Notes: generated from the sequence alone by a model not told the origin. Counted from the first letter of the stretch, positions 48,163-57,629 are shown. The stretch is DNA of 64,000 bases from Methanosarcina sp. DH2 (GCF_020804225.1 NZ_WJBI01000018.1:8818-72817), one strand, 5' to 3'. A program made the numbers and translations.

Positions 48163-48305
48163 GCTTTGGCACCCGAATTGCGACTCGCCCGAATTCCGCT
48201 TCGGGATCACAGGAAATCGGAGATTTTCTGGGAGTTGCACTGCAAGTGCAACAGCACGCGGTCCTTTTCGCTCCGCTTCGCTGCGCTCAAGAGGACTAAT
48301 TTATA
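48163..48305 (-). repeat. Dispersed repeat element, copy 2, inverted relative to 41.1 kb
   Basis: The minus strand from about 48301 reads AATTAGTCCTCTTGAGCG and GGAGCGAAAAGGACCGCGT. It then has a private segment and GAGTCGCAATTCGGG units near 48175-48200, in the order seen at 41101-41240. Over 40 bases only about four differences are seen. It begins just after the valS stop. Confidence 0.8.
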
Positions 48306-48990
48306 GGTTAGAGCAGTGAACTGAGCTCACTCGAACTGAGCTCACTCGAACTGAGTTACAATATATCTACCCGCATAGCCTCATAAGCTATACCGGATCT
48401 TTATTGTCACGCTCGACGATGGAGAACGGTCTTCCCCGTGAGAAAGAGGAAAAAGAAGAGAGCAGGTTAATAATAACCTGCGACTTCTTTTCCTTCTTTT
48501 TACTACTTTTCTGCTTTCCGAGCTTCTTTTTTGATGGACCGCCAGACGATCTGCAGAGGCGCTTATATTTGCTTGAATTGAAAAAGTGGGCTCCGGTTAA
48601 GAGTAACATTTATTGGTTGACAGACCCCTATCTATGTGCTAGCCGGGAAAAGAAAACTGAAAGGCTCTCTCCTGCTTCAGGTATAGATTAACCAATTAAT
48701 CAGAAACCACCTGATTTTAAAAGTTCATAATGCCCAAAGAGAATTATAGAAAGAGATAGAGAAATTAGAGGAAAGAAATAGCCTTGATTTTCACGACTTT
48801 AAATTATATTTAAATCCTGAAGGCTGTGTAAGACCCTGCTTACTCAATAACTCGTAAGAGATTGAGAGTAAAGATTAAAAAAATATAAAAGTAGAAGATT
48901 TCAATTAACCTGCAATTCTGGCAAGTCTCCAATGGAATTTACAACATGGCGTTTGATTGTACAGGTATTTCGAAATCCTCAGAAATATTT
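48306..48990. other. Region without a gene, with a repeat related to 8.1 kb
   Basis: TGTCACGCTCGACG at 48405 starts a segment similar to 8100-8300. The open frame at 48404-48691 runs through it and is not a gene. Three GAACTGAGCTCACTC-like units lie at 48318-48354. The rest is AT-rich. Confidence 0.5.
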
Positions 48991-49170
48991 TTAATTCGTT
49001 ACCGATGTTTTGCCTCTTACCAGCATCAGAGAAAAAGATAAGATCAGAAGTGCTGCATAAAACATTACACCGGAATCAAATCTATTATACAGGGACAGCC
49101 AGGTGTATACGAGCATTGATCCTGAAAACACTGCTAAAACTATAAGTCCGATATATTTTGCATCTACCAT
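48991..49170 (-). CDS. Small two-helix membrane protein, 59 residues
   Basis: The minus strand from ATG at 49170 encodes MVDAKYIGLIVLAVFSG, then a first hydrophobic helix to about residue 25. A loop with YNRFDSG follows, then a second helix (VMFYAALLILSFSLMLVR) and a charged tail ending in TSVTN. The stop is at 48991. The codons look normal and there are two clear membrane spans. A weak site (GTGATG) lies before the start. It lies 175 bases after the FlaX-like gene on the same strand. Function unknown. Confidence 0.65.
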   Translation of the reverse strand: MVDAKYIGLIVLAVFSGSMLVYTWLSLYNRFDSGVMFYAALLILSFSLMLVRGKTSVTN

Positions 49171-49283
49171 TTTTCATCACTCACTTTGTGTGTTATTGTA
49201 CAACTTAGTTTTGTTCTTTAAGTTTGGATCTCAGTTCAAGTACTGTAAATTTTTACCATCTTATCATAAACAGTCGAGAAATT

Positions 49284-49358
49284 ATGATTTTGAATAGATA
49301 AACTGTTGACCAGTTATAGTTTTGAATAGATAAACTGTTGATCAGTTATGATTTTGAA
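49284..49358. repeat. 32-base tandem repeat at the end of the FlaX-like gene
   Basis: Two copies of ATGATTTTGAATAGATAAAC followed by TGTTGACCAGTT, and the start of a third that runs into the last codons of the 49346 gene. The repeat probably arose from the gene end. Confidence 0.85.
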
Positions 49359-50314
49359 CCTCGCCTATATTTTCTCAGATCCCTGAGAACACATTCAAGA
49401 TCGGATTTCATCAGTTTCAGATCCAGGTCTTCCCCTTTCATATCATCCATGAAATTGATCCTTTTCTCTTTCGAAACTACGATATCATTCTTTAGTGAAG
49501 CTAATAGGCTGTCACTTTCGTCACCAAACTTTATCTCCGCAGAATTGTCGTTAAACGAGAAACTATCTTCAACAGGTTCATTGTCCAGTCCCTCAATTTT
49601 AATCTCAAATTCATTTTCATTAAACATTGAATCCTTATCAAGTGATACATCGATTTCTGAAGAGATCTCACCAAAAAACGGTTCTGCCATATTAGCTTCA
49701 AGACCATTGGTTTTTAAAGTGCCTGCAGTAGACATTTTAGTTAGAAGGTCGTCATCAAAATCTAACTCGTCTTTTTTGGATTCGACTACTTGATCAAGGT
49801 TGTTAACTTTATTAGTTAAGCCAAATTTTGAGTCTGTTTCTTCTTCATCAGATAAAGAAACAAATTTTTCATTATCATGCTTATTCCTGCGAGATAAAGT
49901 GGATGAAAGAGATGAAATTTTATTGCGTAAGTTAACAAAAAGCTTCTGAATAGCATCTTTTACTTTCAGGAATATTGTTTCCACTTTTTCAAGATTATTT
50001 TTGCTGGAGTTCTTATGGATTGAATTGGATTTTTTCTGGACTGCGCTGGATTTTTTCCGGCTTGAACCGGATTTTTTCTGGGATATGCCGCCAAGTTTTT
50101 TGCTGTACTCAGAAAAATGCTTCAAGCCCTCCGATCTTAAGGTTTTTATTTTCTGGTTCAGGTCCGAAAAAAGCTTAGCCTCTTCAAAATTAAATGAGGC
50201 TCCGCCTTTACTTTTATATCTATCGTATAGAGTTGTTGTTCCCATTACAGCCAGAGTTACAAAAATACCTATGAAGACCGTAAAATTTGTTTCGTATATG
50301 GTTTTTAAATCCAT
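49346..50314 (-). CDS. FlaX-like membrane-anchored protein, last large gene of the archaellum operon
   Basis: A 322-residue protein with one N-terminal membrane helix (about 10-28, NFTVFIGIFVTLAVMGTTTLYD). A region follows that is rich in Lys and Ser (KKSGSSRKKSSAVQKKSNS), then a helical, coiled-coil-like part (FLKVKDAIQKLFVNLRNKISS) and a long acidic tail. It follows flaJ with overlapping signals (AGGTG near 50320). The topology resembles crenarchaeal FlaX, a ring-forming scaffold of the archaellum, but sequence similarity is not evident. Euryarchaea use FlaC/D/E instead. No known family fits. Confidence 0.7.
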   Translation of the reverse strand: MDLKTIYETNFTVFIGIFVTLAVMGTTTLYDRYKSKGGASFNFEEAKLFSDLNQKIKTLRSEGLKHFSEYSKKLGGISQKKSGSSRKKSSAVQKKSNSIHKNSSKNNLEKVETIFLKVKDAIQKLFVNLRNKISSLSSTLSRRNKHDNEKFVSLSDEEETDSKFGLTNKVNNLDQVVESKKDELDFDDDLLTKMSTAGTLKTNGLEANMAEPFFGEISSEIDVSLDKDSMFNENEFEIKIEGLDNEPVEDSFSFNDNSAEIKFGDESDSLLASLKNDIVVSKEKRINFMDDMKGEDLDLKLMKSDLECVLRDLRKYRRGSKS

Positions 50315-50316
50315 AT

Positions 50317-51942
50317 TTATACACCTGCTGCTAAATTATCAAGTGCGCCATTGAATGAAAAGGCCATTTCCACTAAAGGAGGAGTTATAATCATCAGTAT
50401 CCCTGAGAGGATAAATATAGATATACCGTAATAGACTGCTAAGTACATTGGTCCCCCTTTTACAGCAACAATTGCTAATATGTTAGCAAGAGTTAGAATA
50501 ATAATTACTATTACAACAAACTGGCCAAGTAATTCGACAGGAACCCCGCCAAATATGCCTAAATTCATGCCACCCATTCCGCTGGGCATAAGATCTCCAA
50601 GTTCCCCGTTATTAGTCTCAAACTGGGCAAAAAGGGTCGATATGATAGTAGAAAAGATTGTCAGGATCTGCCCTATGAAAAGAAGAAGGGCAACCATTGC
50701 TACATGCAGAGGTATAACAAGACTGGTAAATCCTTTGGATACGCGTTCCCTTTTCATTCTTAGAAGAACCAGTTCAAGATTGGAAGAGCTCACAAGCTCT
50801 CCTACTACTCCTGCATTACCCCCGAAATTTACAGCATCTACAAAAACATTTGTAAATTTGTAGATCAAATAGCTGCCCGTCTCTCCGACAAATCTCTCCC
50901 AGCACAGTGTAGGGTCCAGCCCGGCTGCCAGTTTCTTATAGAGCTCCTGACTCATTTCTTTAAGCTCGCCAAGGTTTTTTGGATCGATCTTTATAAGCGC
51001 TTTCGGAACTGTCAGACCGGAACCACTTACAATAGATCCTAAGCTACTTATAAAAGTTGTATAACATTCATCCCTTTTGTTAATTTTATCAATATCTCTA
51101 TTTGCCGCAATTCCAACAGGCAACATAATAACTCCTGCAAGAATCATTCCGACTCCTTTAATATCAATGAAAAAATCAAATGAACCGATAAAAGCCGGTA
51201 TAATGGTAAATATTATAACAGCCAGAGCGGATAGAACAAGTGTAAGAGGCATCCACTTATGGATGTATGCCTGCTCTTTTGATTTTATGCTTAAATCGTG
51301 GACTTTAGAATCTTTAGGAGAAGATGAAAAGAGTAATCCTACCCCAAGAAAAGCCATAAAAAATATAATAAACATTGTGGAATAAAGCGTATCCGCCGGG
51401 TCACCAATATTGTATAAAATTACTGAAAGTAATATAATTATAGCTACAAGGGATGTAGAGACAAGCAATGCTGTGTAAGCGTTTGACCATTCTTTGGTGG
51501 TTTCAAGTTCTCTTTCGAACTCGTCTTTTCTTTTGGTCTTAAACAATTTCCATTCTTTGGTGAGAAATTCATTATCAGGTTCTCCTGCAGCTATAGCGTT
51601 TGATAACCTGTTAAGAAGTTCCCGCATTCTTTCGTGACTTACTTTTGTGGATATGAGTTCACATGCATTGGCGTAATCATAGTGCCAGTTCTGGGCCAGT
51701 TCTCTAATTTGACCAAAGTATTTACTTGGACAATATTCTTTCTTATCAGATATACTTGTGAATATTTTGTCTCTTGTCAGGTTGGCAGTTGAGATTGACG
51801 CCATATAAGTAAGAGAAAAAAGCAAATCATTACTCATATAGAGTTCTTTCTGGTAACTTCTGAGTTTACGAGAAAACCAGTCTAAAATGGAGTTCGAATT
51901 AGACCTTTTAGTTAAAACGTTTTTTGTTTCAGAGACTTCCAT
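50317..51942 (-). CDS. flaJ: FlaJ (ArlJ), archaellum membrane platform protein
   Basis: A multi-pass membrane protein of about 541 residues, homologous to TadC/GspF-type platforms. Two TadC-like regions with hydrophobic segments (about 145-210 and 230-280; then near 400-540) contain the conserved KALIKIDPKNLGEL and FVDAVNFGGNAGVVGEL parts. It anchors the FlaI motor in the membrane. I prefer the ATG at 51942, with GGTGAT four bases before it, over the ATG at 51954. Confidence 0.9.
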   Translation of the reverse strand: MEVSETKNVLTKRSNSNSILDWFSRKLRSYQKELYMSNDLLFSLTYMASISTANLTRDKIFTSISDKKEYCPSKYFGQIRELAQNWHYDYANACELISTKVSHERMRELLNRLSNAIAAGEPDNEFLTKEWKLFKTKRKDEFERELETTKEWSNAYTALLVSTSLVAIIILLSVILYNIGDPADTLYSTMFIIFFMAFLGVGLLFSSSPKDSKVHDLSIKSKEQAYIHKWMPLTLVLSALAVIIFTIIPAFIGSFDFFIDIKGVGMILAGVIMLPVGIAANRDIDKINKRDECYTTFISSLGSIVSGSGLTVPKALIKIDPKNLGELKEMSQELYKKLAAGLDPTLCWERFVGETGSYLIYKFTNVFVDAVNFGGNAGVVGELVSSSNLELVLLRMKRERVSKGFTSLVIPLHVAMVALLLFIGQILTIFSTIISTLFAQFETNNGELGDLMPSGMGGMNLGIFGGVPVELLGQFVVIVIIILTLANILAIVAVKGGPMYLAVYYGISIFILSGILMIITPPLVEMAFSFNGALDNLAAGV

Positions 51943-51954
51943 CCAGATCACCAT

Positions 51955-53799
51955 TTAGAATTGAATCCTCAGCATGCCATGTTTTGTAATCTTTGCGACC
52001 GTATTGAAAAAGTCGTAATAATTCACAATTCCTTCATTGCTTAATCTCTCCAGTATTTTTGCTCTTTTTTCAATTTCATCGTAAATTGCTTTCTTTTTCT
52101 TGCCAGGAATTCCAAGCCTTGTAGCGATTTTATTTTCAAGGATGTATGAACTTCCCATAGCACTGAAAATAAACGAGTCAGTAACAGGGTCCCAGGAAAA
52201 GGCTTCAATGAATGAAATTCCACCTTTATCCGGATTGTATCCGAGAACCTCATTTATACTGAGGACTCTTCTCACAAGTTTACCATCCGGTCTCCGGACC
52301 GCAGATTGGATTATGACAAAGTTAAGGTTATCCACATACGTTTTAGGAATGTTTATAGGGTCAGCTGTAAGTCTCTGGATCAATTTTTCTACGTTTGCAG
52401 CGTGGAAGGTTGACATGACAGGGTGTCCGGTCTGCATTGCCTGGAATGCTACATTTCCTTCAACGCCTCGGATCTCTCCTACGAGGATGTAATTTGGCCT
52501 CTGCCTCAATGCTGCTTTGAGGAGGTCGAACATTGTAACATCCGAACCGCTGCCTTCCCCTATTCCTCCACCCCTTGTACTTCCTCTTGTCGTTTCTCTG
52601 GTCCAGTTTTTATGAGGAATCTGCAATTCAGGTGTATCTTCAATTGAAACCAGTTTGGAATCAGGATTTATAAATGCGGTAATACCATTCAATGTAGTTG
52701 TTTTTCCACTTGCGGTTTCGCCGCAGATAAAACCGCTCATTCCTTCGGAGATCAGGATCCACAGGTAAGCTGCCATCCTGTAATCCAGGGTTCCACCTTT
52801 TATAACCTGAAGGATACTGAACGGAATGTCAGCGAATTTTCGTATGGTGAAATTACTCCCGTTTTTACTGATATCGTCACCAAAAACAATATTAATTCTT
52901 GACCCGTCCGGGAGTGTGGAGTCCACTATGGGGTTCTTGAAAGTTATGGGCTTTCCGATCCTTTCTGCAAGCCTGATGATATACTGGTTAAGTGCGTCAT
53001 TGTCATTAAATTCAATAACACTTCTCAGACCCTTGAACACCTTATGTTCAATAAAAATCGGCCCCAGACCATTGCATGTAATATCTTCAATGTGATTGTC
53101 ATGTATATAGGGGTCAAGAAACCCAACTCCGATTTTGTCCCTGAGAACTGAATATTTCAGCGCATCATACTGTTCTTTTGTCATGTACATACGATTTTTA
53201 TCAGGATCATCCTTAGATGGAAATAATCTGGACCCTAATAGTTTTTTGACACCGGAAGTAGAATTGTTAACCTGCTTTTTATTGCCTATTATGCAAATAG
53301 CATCCAGAGATTCTTTCAGTATCCTTTCTTTTTCATCCAGATTTTCAGGATCAAACTCAATCCCTGTAAGATGATCTACAAGTTTTATTTCTATTTCTTT
53401 AATGAGCCGCCCAACTCCGGTTAGAAGTATGGGCTCAATAGGAATATAGAAATCCCTTATGTCGTTTTTGTTTGGATAAATGTGCACATAGATCTGGTCG
53501 TTGACCTTGTAGATCAGATTGGGGTCCTCTATATCGCCGTGTTTTGATTCCAGCTTGGGAACATATCTGGGTATACCCATTGTGTCTATGGGCAGGATAT
53601 GAAGGTATTCCAGAAGATGAAGGTTGCTTTCAACCTCTTTTTTCATTTCCGGAGGGAGGAGCTTGTAAAGGTTGCATGTTTTAAGGTTTGAATGGTCATG
53701 CCCATCATATTTTTTTGGTTTAAACGGAAAATTGGTATATACCCCTGCATTAAGTGCACGGCCATCTTCAAGACTCAGCTTTTCTTCAATACTATCCAT
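51955..53799 (-). CDS. flaI: FlaI (ArlI), archaellum assembly and motor ATPase
   Basis: A 614-residue secretion-superfamily ATPase that powers assembly and rotation of the archaellum. The N-terminal half is the oligomerisation domain. The ATPase core has Walker A GETASGKTT, the Asp-box SIEDTPELQIPH, Walker B ILVGEIRG and the His-box MSTFHAAN. FlaI follows FlaH, its partner, and overlaps FlaJ. The length is slightly longer than most relatives. Confidence 0.93.
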   Translation of the reverse strand: MDSIEEKLSLEDGRALNAGVYTNFPFKPKKYDGHDHSNLKTCNLYKLLPPEMKKEVESNLHLLEYLHILPIDTMGIPRYVPKLESKHGDIEDPNLIYKVNDQIYVHIYPNKNDIRDFYIPIEPILLTGVGRLIKEIEIKLVDHLTGIEFDPENLDEKERILKESLDAICIIGNKKQVNNSTSGVKKLLGSRLFPSKDDPDKNRMYMTKEQYDALKYSVLRDKIGVGFLDPYIHDNHIEDITCNGLGPIFIEHKVFKGLRSVIEFNDNDALNQYIIRLAERIGKPITFKNPIVDSTLPDGSRINIVFGDDISKNGSNFTIRKFADIPFSILQVIKGGTLDYRMAAYLWILISEGMSGFICGETASGKTTTLNGITAFINPDSKLVSIEDTPELQIPHKNWTRETTRGSTRGGGIGEGSGSDVTMFDLLKAALRQRPNYILVGEIRGVEGNVAFQAMQTGHPVMSTFHAANVEKLIQRLTADPINIPKTYVDNLNFVIIQSAVRRPDGKLVRRVLSINEVLGYNPDKGGISFIEAFSWDPVTDSFIFSAMGSSYILENKIATRLGIPGKKKKAIYDEIEKRAKILERLSNEGIVNYYDFFNTVAKITKHGMLRIQF

Positions 53800-53835
53800 G
53801 TCAACCCCATGCGCAGTTAGTTGTTTTAAATTATT

Positions 53836-54552
53836 TTATACTCTGGCCTGTGATATTGGAATTATCTTTAAGCCGAATCCAGGCTGGACTTCAAAACTCA
53901 CTATATTGCCTGTGCTTTTCTTAGCCCCTCTTATTTTTGAAACTTCCATAACACTGATGTAGCGGTCAGTGAGCTGTTCTTTTCTCAGAAATAGATGACA
54001 ATCACATGAAGACCGTATTCTGACAAGTGTGTCCTCTTTGAAAGCGTGTTGATGCAAAGTGATGAAGATTGTGTACCCTTTGTCACACAAATTTTTCAAA
54101 CTTGTGAGGAATTCAAGTATATTATCCTCATCAGAGTAAGTCGTAAACATTGTGAGGGAATCAATTATAATTACTTTTTCTTTAATACTTTTAATATGAT
54201 TTGTAACAAGGTGCAGGGTTCCTTTCATTTGATCGGAAGTCCATTCGACACCTTCGAGATGAACCGGAAAAATCGTGAAATAGCCCCAGCTGTAAAAATC
54301 CGAGATATCGAGGCTCAGACTTTCCATTTGAGCCAGCATGCTCTTAACGGTATTCTCGGTTGAATAATAGGCTATCCTGTAAAGCTGATTCAATCCGCCA
54401 TACACCATTTGCTGGCAGAATACACTCTTCCCGGTATCGTTTTCGCCTTCAATGAGCACAAGAGAACCTAACGGGATGCCCTCACCTAATTTTTTATCGA
54501 TTTCATCATTGCCACTTGAAATAATGCCTTTTTTATCCTCTGTTTGTCCCAT
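53836..54552 (-). CDS. flaH: FlaH (ArlH), KaiC-like ATP-binding archaellum component
   Basis: A KaiC/RecA-fold protein of 238 residues that binds ATP and docks to FlaI and FlaX or FlaC/D/E. Walker A is GENDTGKS and Walker B is KVIIIDSLTMF. The catalytic Glu after Walker B of active RecA ATPases is absent (SLT), as in other FlaH. I take ATG 54552 (AGGTGA upstream); ATG 54570 adds six residues. Confidence 0.92.
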   Translation of the reverse strand: MGQTEDKKGIISSGNDEIDKKLGEGIPLGSLVLIEGENDTGKSVFCQQMVYGGLNQLYRIAYYSTENTVKSMLAQMESLSLDISDFYSWGYFTIFPVHLEGVEWTSDQMKGTLHLVTNHIKSIKEKVIIIDSLTMFTTYSDEDNILEFLTSLKNLCDKGYTIFITLHQHAFKEDTLVRIRSSCDCHLFLRKEQLTDRYISVMEVSKIRGAKKSTGNIVSFEVQPGFGLKIIPISQARV

Positions 54553-54553
54553 T

Positions 54554-55027
54554 TTATTCACCTGCCACATGTTCTGCGGAAGAGACGATACCGTTTTCCG
54601 TGATAATTTTTACAATAAAACTGTCATTGGATTCAAGCTCAAGTAATAATTCAATGTTAATGCTTTCATGAGGGTCCAGAATACGGGGGTTTAGAAGATC
54701 ATTATTATAGGTTATATCGTACTGAGATTCATTCAAATAAGACACCTGACCCTCTTTCACCAGGATAACATCCCATAGTCCGAAGTTACTTAATTTGGTT
54801 TCACCTGTATTTGCAACTGTGAAGCTGGTATGATTAGTTGAAACGTTAAACCGCATATTCTGTATTTCAATACTGGTTTGAAGCCTATCCATCATTGTTT
54901 GATGGGCTGAAACGTATCCGTTATAAGAAGATTCTACAAGATTATTAGCCCCCATTGTAATAGTACCTGCAACAACCAGAATCGTTCCGATCACAAAGAA
55001 CGCGACGATTATTGTATCAAGGCCCAT
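54554..55027 (-). CDS. flaF: FlaF-type archaellum periplasmic component
   Basis: From ATG 55027 the protein begins MGLDTIIVAFFVIGTILVVAGT, an N-terminal membrane helix, followed by a beta-rich domain (FNVSTNHTSFTVANTGETKLSNF, then WDVILVKEGQVSYL). FlaF proteins are anchored archaellin-like proteins that fix the filament to the S-layer. The ORF extends upstream to 55114 over the previous gene, but the extra residues are not conserved. Confidence 0.85.
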   Translation of the reverse strand: MGLDTIIVAFFVIGTILVVAGTITMGANNLVESSYNGYVSAHQTMMDRLQTSIEIQNMRFNVSTNHTSFTVANTGETKLSNFGLWDVILVKEGQVSYLNESQYDITYNNDLLNPRILDPHESINIELLLELESNDSFIVKIITENGIVSSAEHVAGE

Positions 55028-55031
55028 AATA

Positions 55032-55511
55032 TCACACCGAGAACGTGTCTGATGTTGATACCCCATTGTAAAGGAAAAAGGTAATTTTATAAATGTCACT
55101 CGGCAGGGCATCAAGCTCTATTGCTGCCTTAATAGTTTCTCCACGATTCCAGGTGTCCCCGTCCCCATTTTCAAGAGTGTATTCCCAGGATGGATTTGAA
55201 GCGGATTCAAATCCAGGATTCCAGTAGTTTGAAGAAGAAAGAATGAAGATGTCACAATATTGTAGCTGTGAAAGGGGCACATTTGATGACCCTACGTTTT
55301 TTATCCAGACGTAAACAGTACTGGTGTTTCCATCAGGGTAAATAAATATGATATCGATATCTGTTTTGAACTGATCTTCCATATTACGTGCAACGGAGCT
55401 ATAAGATTCTGATAGACCATATACAGAAGGAAGTATGGCATTAACAAAAGTCACTGCAGCTATAACACTCACTATTACGAGTATTGCTGAAGTTATGACT
55501 TCCTTTGCCAT
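55032..55511 (-). CDS. flaG: FlaG-type archaellum periplasmic component
   Basis: A 159-residue protein starting MAKEVITSAILVIVSVIAAV, an N-terminal helix of FlaG type. A beta domain with TSTVYVWIKNVGSSNVPLSQ follows. FlaG forms a filament-like subunit in the periplasm next to FlaF. The start overlaps the FlaD/E gene. It is followed by FlaF. Confidence 0.85.
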   Translation of the reverse strand: MAKEVITSAILVIVSVIAAVTFVNAILPSVYGLSESYSSVARNMEDQFKTDIDIIFIYPDGNTSTVYVWIKNVGSSNVPLSQLQYCDIFILSSSNYWNPGFESASNPSWEYTLENGDGDTWNRGETIKAAIELDALPSDIYKITFFLYNGVSTSDTFSV

Positions 55512-56194
55512 GCGTTCTTCACCGTATCATTTTCATTCAAGACATAATCCAGTACCTTTGAGTCAAGAGACAGATCATCCGGATTAAGTATATGATAAAG
55601 TCTGTACAGGTCCATTACTGCGTCATCAAGATTGTTGTTTTTGGCAAGGATCTCAATGACTCTAAGAATAATTTCCTTAATATCACCGGGAATATATCCC
55701 AGGAGAGAGAATACTTCAATTAATTCCTTTATGGCATCATGGTCATATTTCCCCACCATGTCCTTGCTCCAGACAATAGTCCTGTAAAAGGACAGGGGAT
55801 CAATAAGTTTTGAATCATTCCTTTTAGGCAGTTTCTTAACAGCCTGCCTCATATCTTCAAAAGGATTTTTTGGAATCTGCTCCATTTCCAGATCTTCATC
55901 ATCAGGTTCGTCTTCTATTATTTCTTCTTTTTTTGGCTCTTCTTTCTTACCATCATCAGCAGGTCTGGGATTTATTATGGCCCCGGAAATATTAGCAATA
56001 CCCTGAATATTCTGGAAAGGATTTTCAAGGACCCCCATCGTTTCCCTTATGTCCATAAGGAGATTTTTTATAGAGCCTTTGATCTCAGTTACCTCTTCTT
56101 CAAGATTTGCAACTTTGGATTCTATAGTATCGCTTTCAGCTGTAGCCACAATTTTATCAATTATTGACTGGTCAAAGGATTCCCCACTCATCAT
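55493..56194 (-). CDS. flaD: FlaD/E-type archaellum cytosolic component
   Basis: A 233-residue protein with an N-terminal coiled coil (IESKVANLEEEVTEIKGSIKNLLMDI), a low-complexity acidic linker, and the C-terminal domain (LSFYRTIVWSKDMVGKYDHDAIKELIEVFSLLGYIPGDI) shared by FlaC/D/E. Euryarchaeal FlaC/D/E link the Che system (via CheF) to the motor and form the ring around FlaI/FlaH. There is only one such gene in the operon. The start has GGTGAT directly upstream of ATGATG. Confidence 0.88.
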   Translation of the reverse strand: MMSGESFDQSIIDKIVATAESDTIESKVANLEEEVTEIKGSIKNLLMDIRETMGVLENPFQNIQGIANISGAIINPRPADDGKKEEPKKEEIIEDEPDDEDLEMEQIPKNPFEDMRQAVKKLPKRNDSKLIDPLSFYRTIVWSKDMVGKYDHDAIKELIEVFSLLGYIPGDIKEIILRVIEILAKNNNLDDAVMDLYRLYHILNPDDLSLDSKVLDYVLNENDTVKNAWQRKS

Positions 56195-56269
56195 ATCACC
56201 AAAGCTATAGCATTTTCAAAAAAATAAAAGACAATGGCACTCAGAAGAGTGTCCATTATCACTTCAATT

Positions 56270-56869
56270 TTAGACGAGTGTCATAATTGCACTAATCGAT
56301 GGAGGTGCCTGCCTGTGAATGGTATAGGAAGCGCCCTGAGGTGGCTTGATTTCAAGCTGGAACTCATCGTTAGGTCCTATAGATGCAGTAGCTGCAGCAG
56401 CCACAGCATCAAGATCAACTGTTATATCGAATTTTTCAGCTTTGTCTATAAGATCATCAGTATTAGCGTTATACTGGCCTGTTATAGCAAAGGTGCTTAA
56501 AGTAGCAGGAGCATCACCAAGTATCAATTCAGTTGGTGGGATATCCGGAGCGGAAACAACTATAAGAGTTTTAGCCATATCTACGGATGAACCGCCTGAA
56601 GTGAGTTGCAAGCACAAAGTGAGAGTATCAATTTTAGTAGGAGTGTCGGGATCGTCAGCTTTAGCAATCAAATCTCCACTTAATTCAACACTGCTGCTCG
56701 CCTGCTGTACACCTGTATGCACAACTTCCTGACTTTTCTGGGTTGTATAGAAACCTGCTCCGAGCATGACGTAGCTGAAGACTGCAGCCACGACCACAAA
56801 GGCCACCAGGACAATTGCTGCTTCAAGTCCAGTGAACCCTTTTTCATCTTTTACAAATTTGTTCCACAT
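56270..56869 (-). CDS. flaB2: Archaellin FlaB2
   Basis: A 199-residue filament protein with the archaeal class III signal peptide: cleavage by FlaK-type peptidase before the FTGLEAAIV segment (after DEKG), and a hydrophobic helix (FVVVAAVFSYVMLGAGF). The first 50 residues are nearly the same as FlaB1. The rest is a Thr/Ser/Asp-rich surface domain that differs. GAGGTGAT precedes the start. Confidence 0.92.
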   Translation of the reverse strand: MWNKFVKDEKGFTGLEAAIVLVAFVVVAAVFSYVMLGAGFYTTQKSQEVVHTGVQQASSSVELSGDLIAKADDPDTPTKIDTLTLCLQLTSGGSSVDMAKTLIVVSAPDIPPTELILGDAPATLSTFAITGQYNANTDDLIDKAEKFDITVDLDAVAAAATASIGPNDEFQLEIKPPQGASYTIHRQAPPSISAIMTLV

Positions 56870-56880
56870 TACAGATCACC

Positions 56881-57540
56881 TCAGTAAACCGGATAATAGT
56901 TGTCCGCGATAAGTGCAGCAGGCAATGTTCTTGAAAGAGTTAGAACTGCGCCCTCTGGGGGCTTTAACTCAATCTTGAATTGTTCATTTACAGTAGGTAA
57001 AGTCTTCTCAGTACTAGTCGAAATGAGTTGAGTCAAATCTATTACTACCTTATACTTTTCACCTTTTTCAAGCAAATTATCCTCATTGGTGGCAATCACA
57101 GTCTGATACACCCATCCATTTGTAATTGTCCAATCTGCAGGAATGGCAGCTACAGGCCCTTTAATATCAGGAAGTGGATCAGCTGGACTATTATCGGCAA
57201 CATATTCCTTTGTTACAAAATCATCGTCATCTGTATAGGTAAGAATTGTCTTATCCAGGTCTACAGCTGTTCCGCCGGCAGTGTTCGTTACATAAAATGT
57301 AATCTGACTTGCCTTACTGGCTGCAGCTCCTTTAACGATTATATCTCCTGAAGGTGCAATGCTGCTGCTTGCCTGCGTTACACCTGTGTGTACGACTTCC
57401 TGGCTTTTCTGAGTAGTATAGAACCCAGCTCCCAACATGACGTAGCTGAAAACTGCAGCTACGACGACGAAGGCTACCAGCACGATTGCTGCTTCAAGCC
57501 CCGTAAACCCTTTTTCATCTTTAATTAATCGATTCCACAT
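56881..57540 (-). CDS. flaB1: Archaellin FlaB1
   Basis: A 219-residue filament protein, the first gene of the operon. The signal peptide MWNRLIKDEKG is cut before FTGLEAAIVLVAFV. The C-terminal domain is beta-rich with many Asp and Thr. AAGGTGAT lies five bases before the ATG. FlaB1 and FlaB2 may form the core and specialised parts of the filament. Confidence 0.92.
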   Translation of the reverse strand: MWNRLIKDEKGFTGLEAAIVLVAFVVVAAVFSYVMLGAGFYTTQKSQEVVHTGVTQASSSIAPSGDIIVKGAAASKASQITFYVTNTAGGTAVDLDKTILTYTDDDDFVTKEYVADNSPADPLPDIKGPVAAIPADWTITNGWVYQTVIATNEDNLLEKGEKYKVVIDLTQLISTSTEKTLPTVNEQFKIELKPPEGAVLTLSRTLPAALIADNYYPVY

Positions 57541-57629
57541 TATAAATCACCTTAATATAGTGTGACTATTATAACAGTAAATAGAATATCAGTTAATATT
57601 ATAAATGTTTCGGCTGTTAGAGGGTTAAC

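Noticed and set aside
48404-48691. Plus-strand frame through the region similar to 8.1 kb
   Set aside because: A related non-coding segment at 8.1 kb does not keep this frame, and the composition is unlike a protein.
49346-50314. Annotation as crenarchaeal FlaX proper
   Set aside because: Only the layout is similar. No sequence match can be claimed, so I call it FlaX-like.
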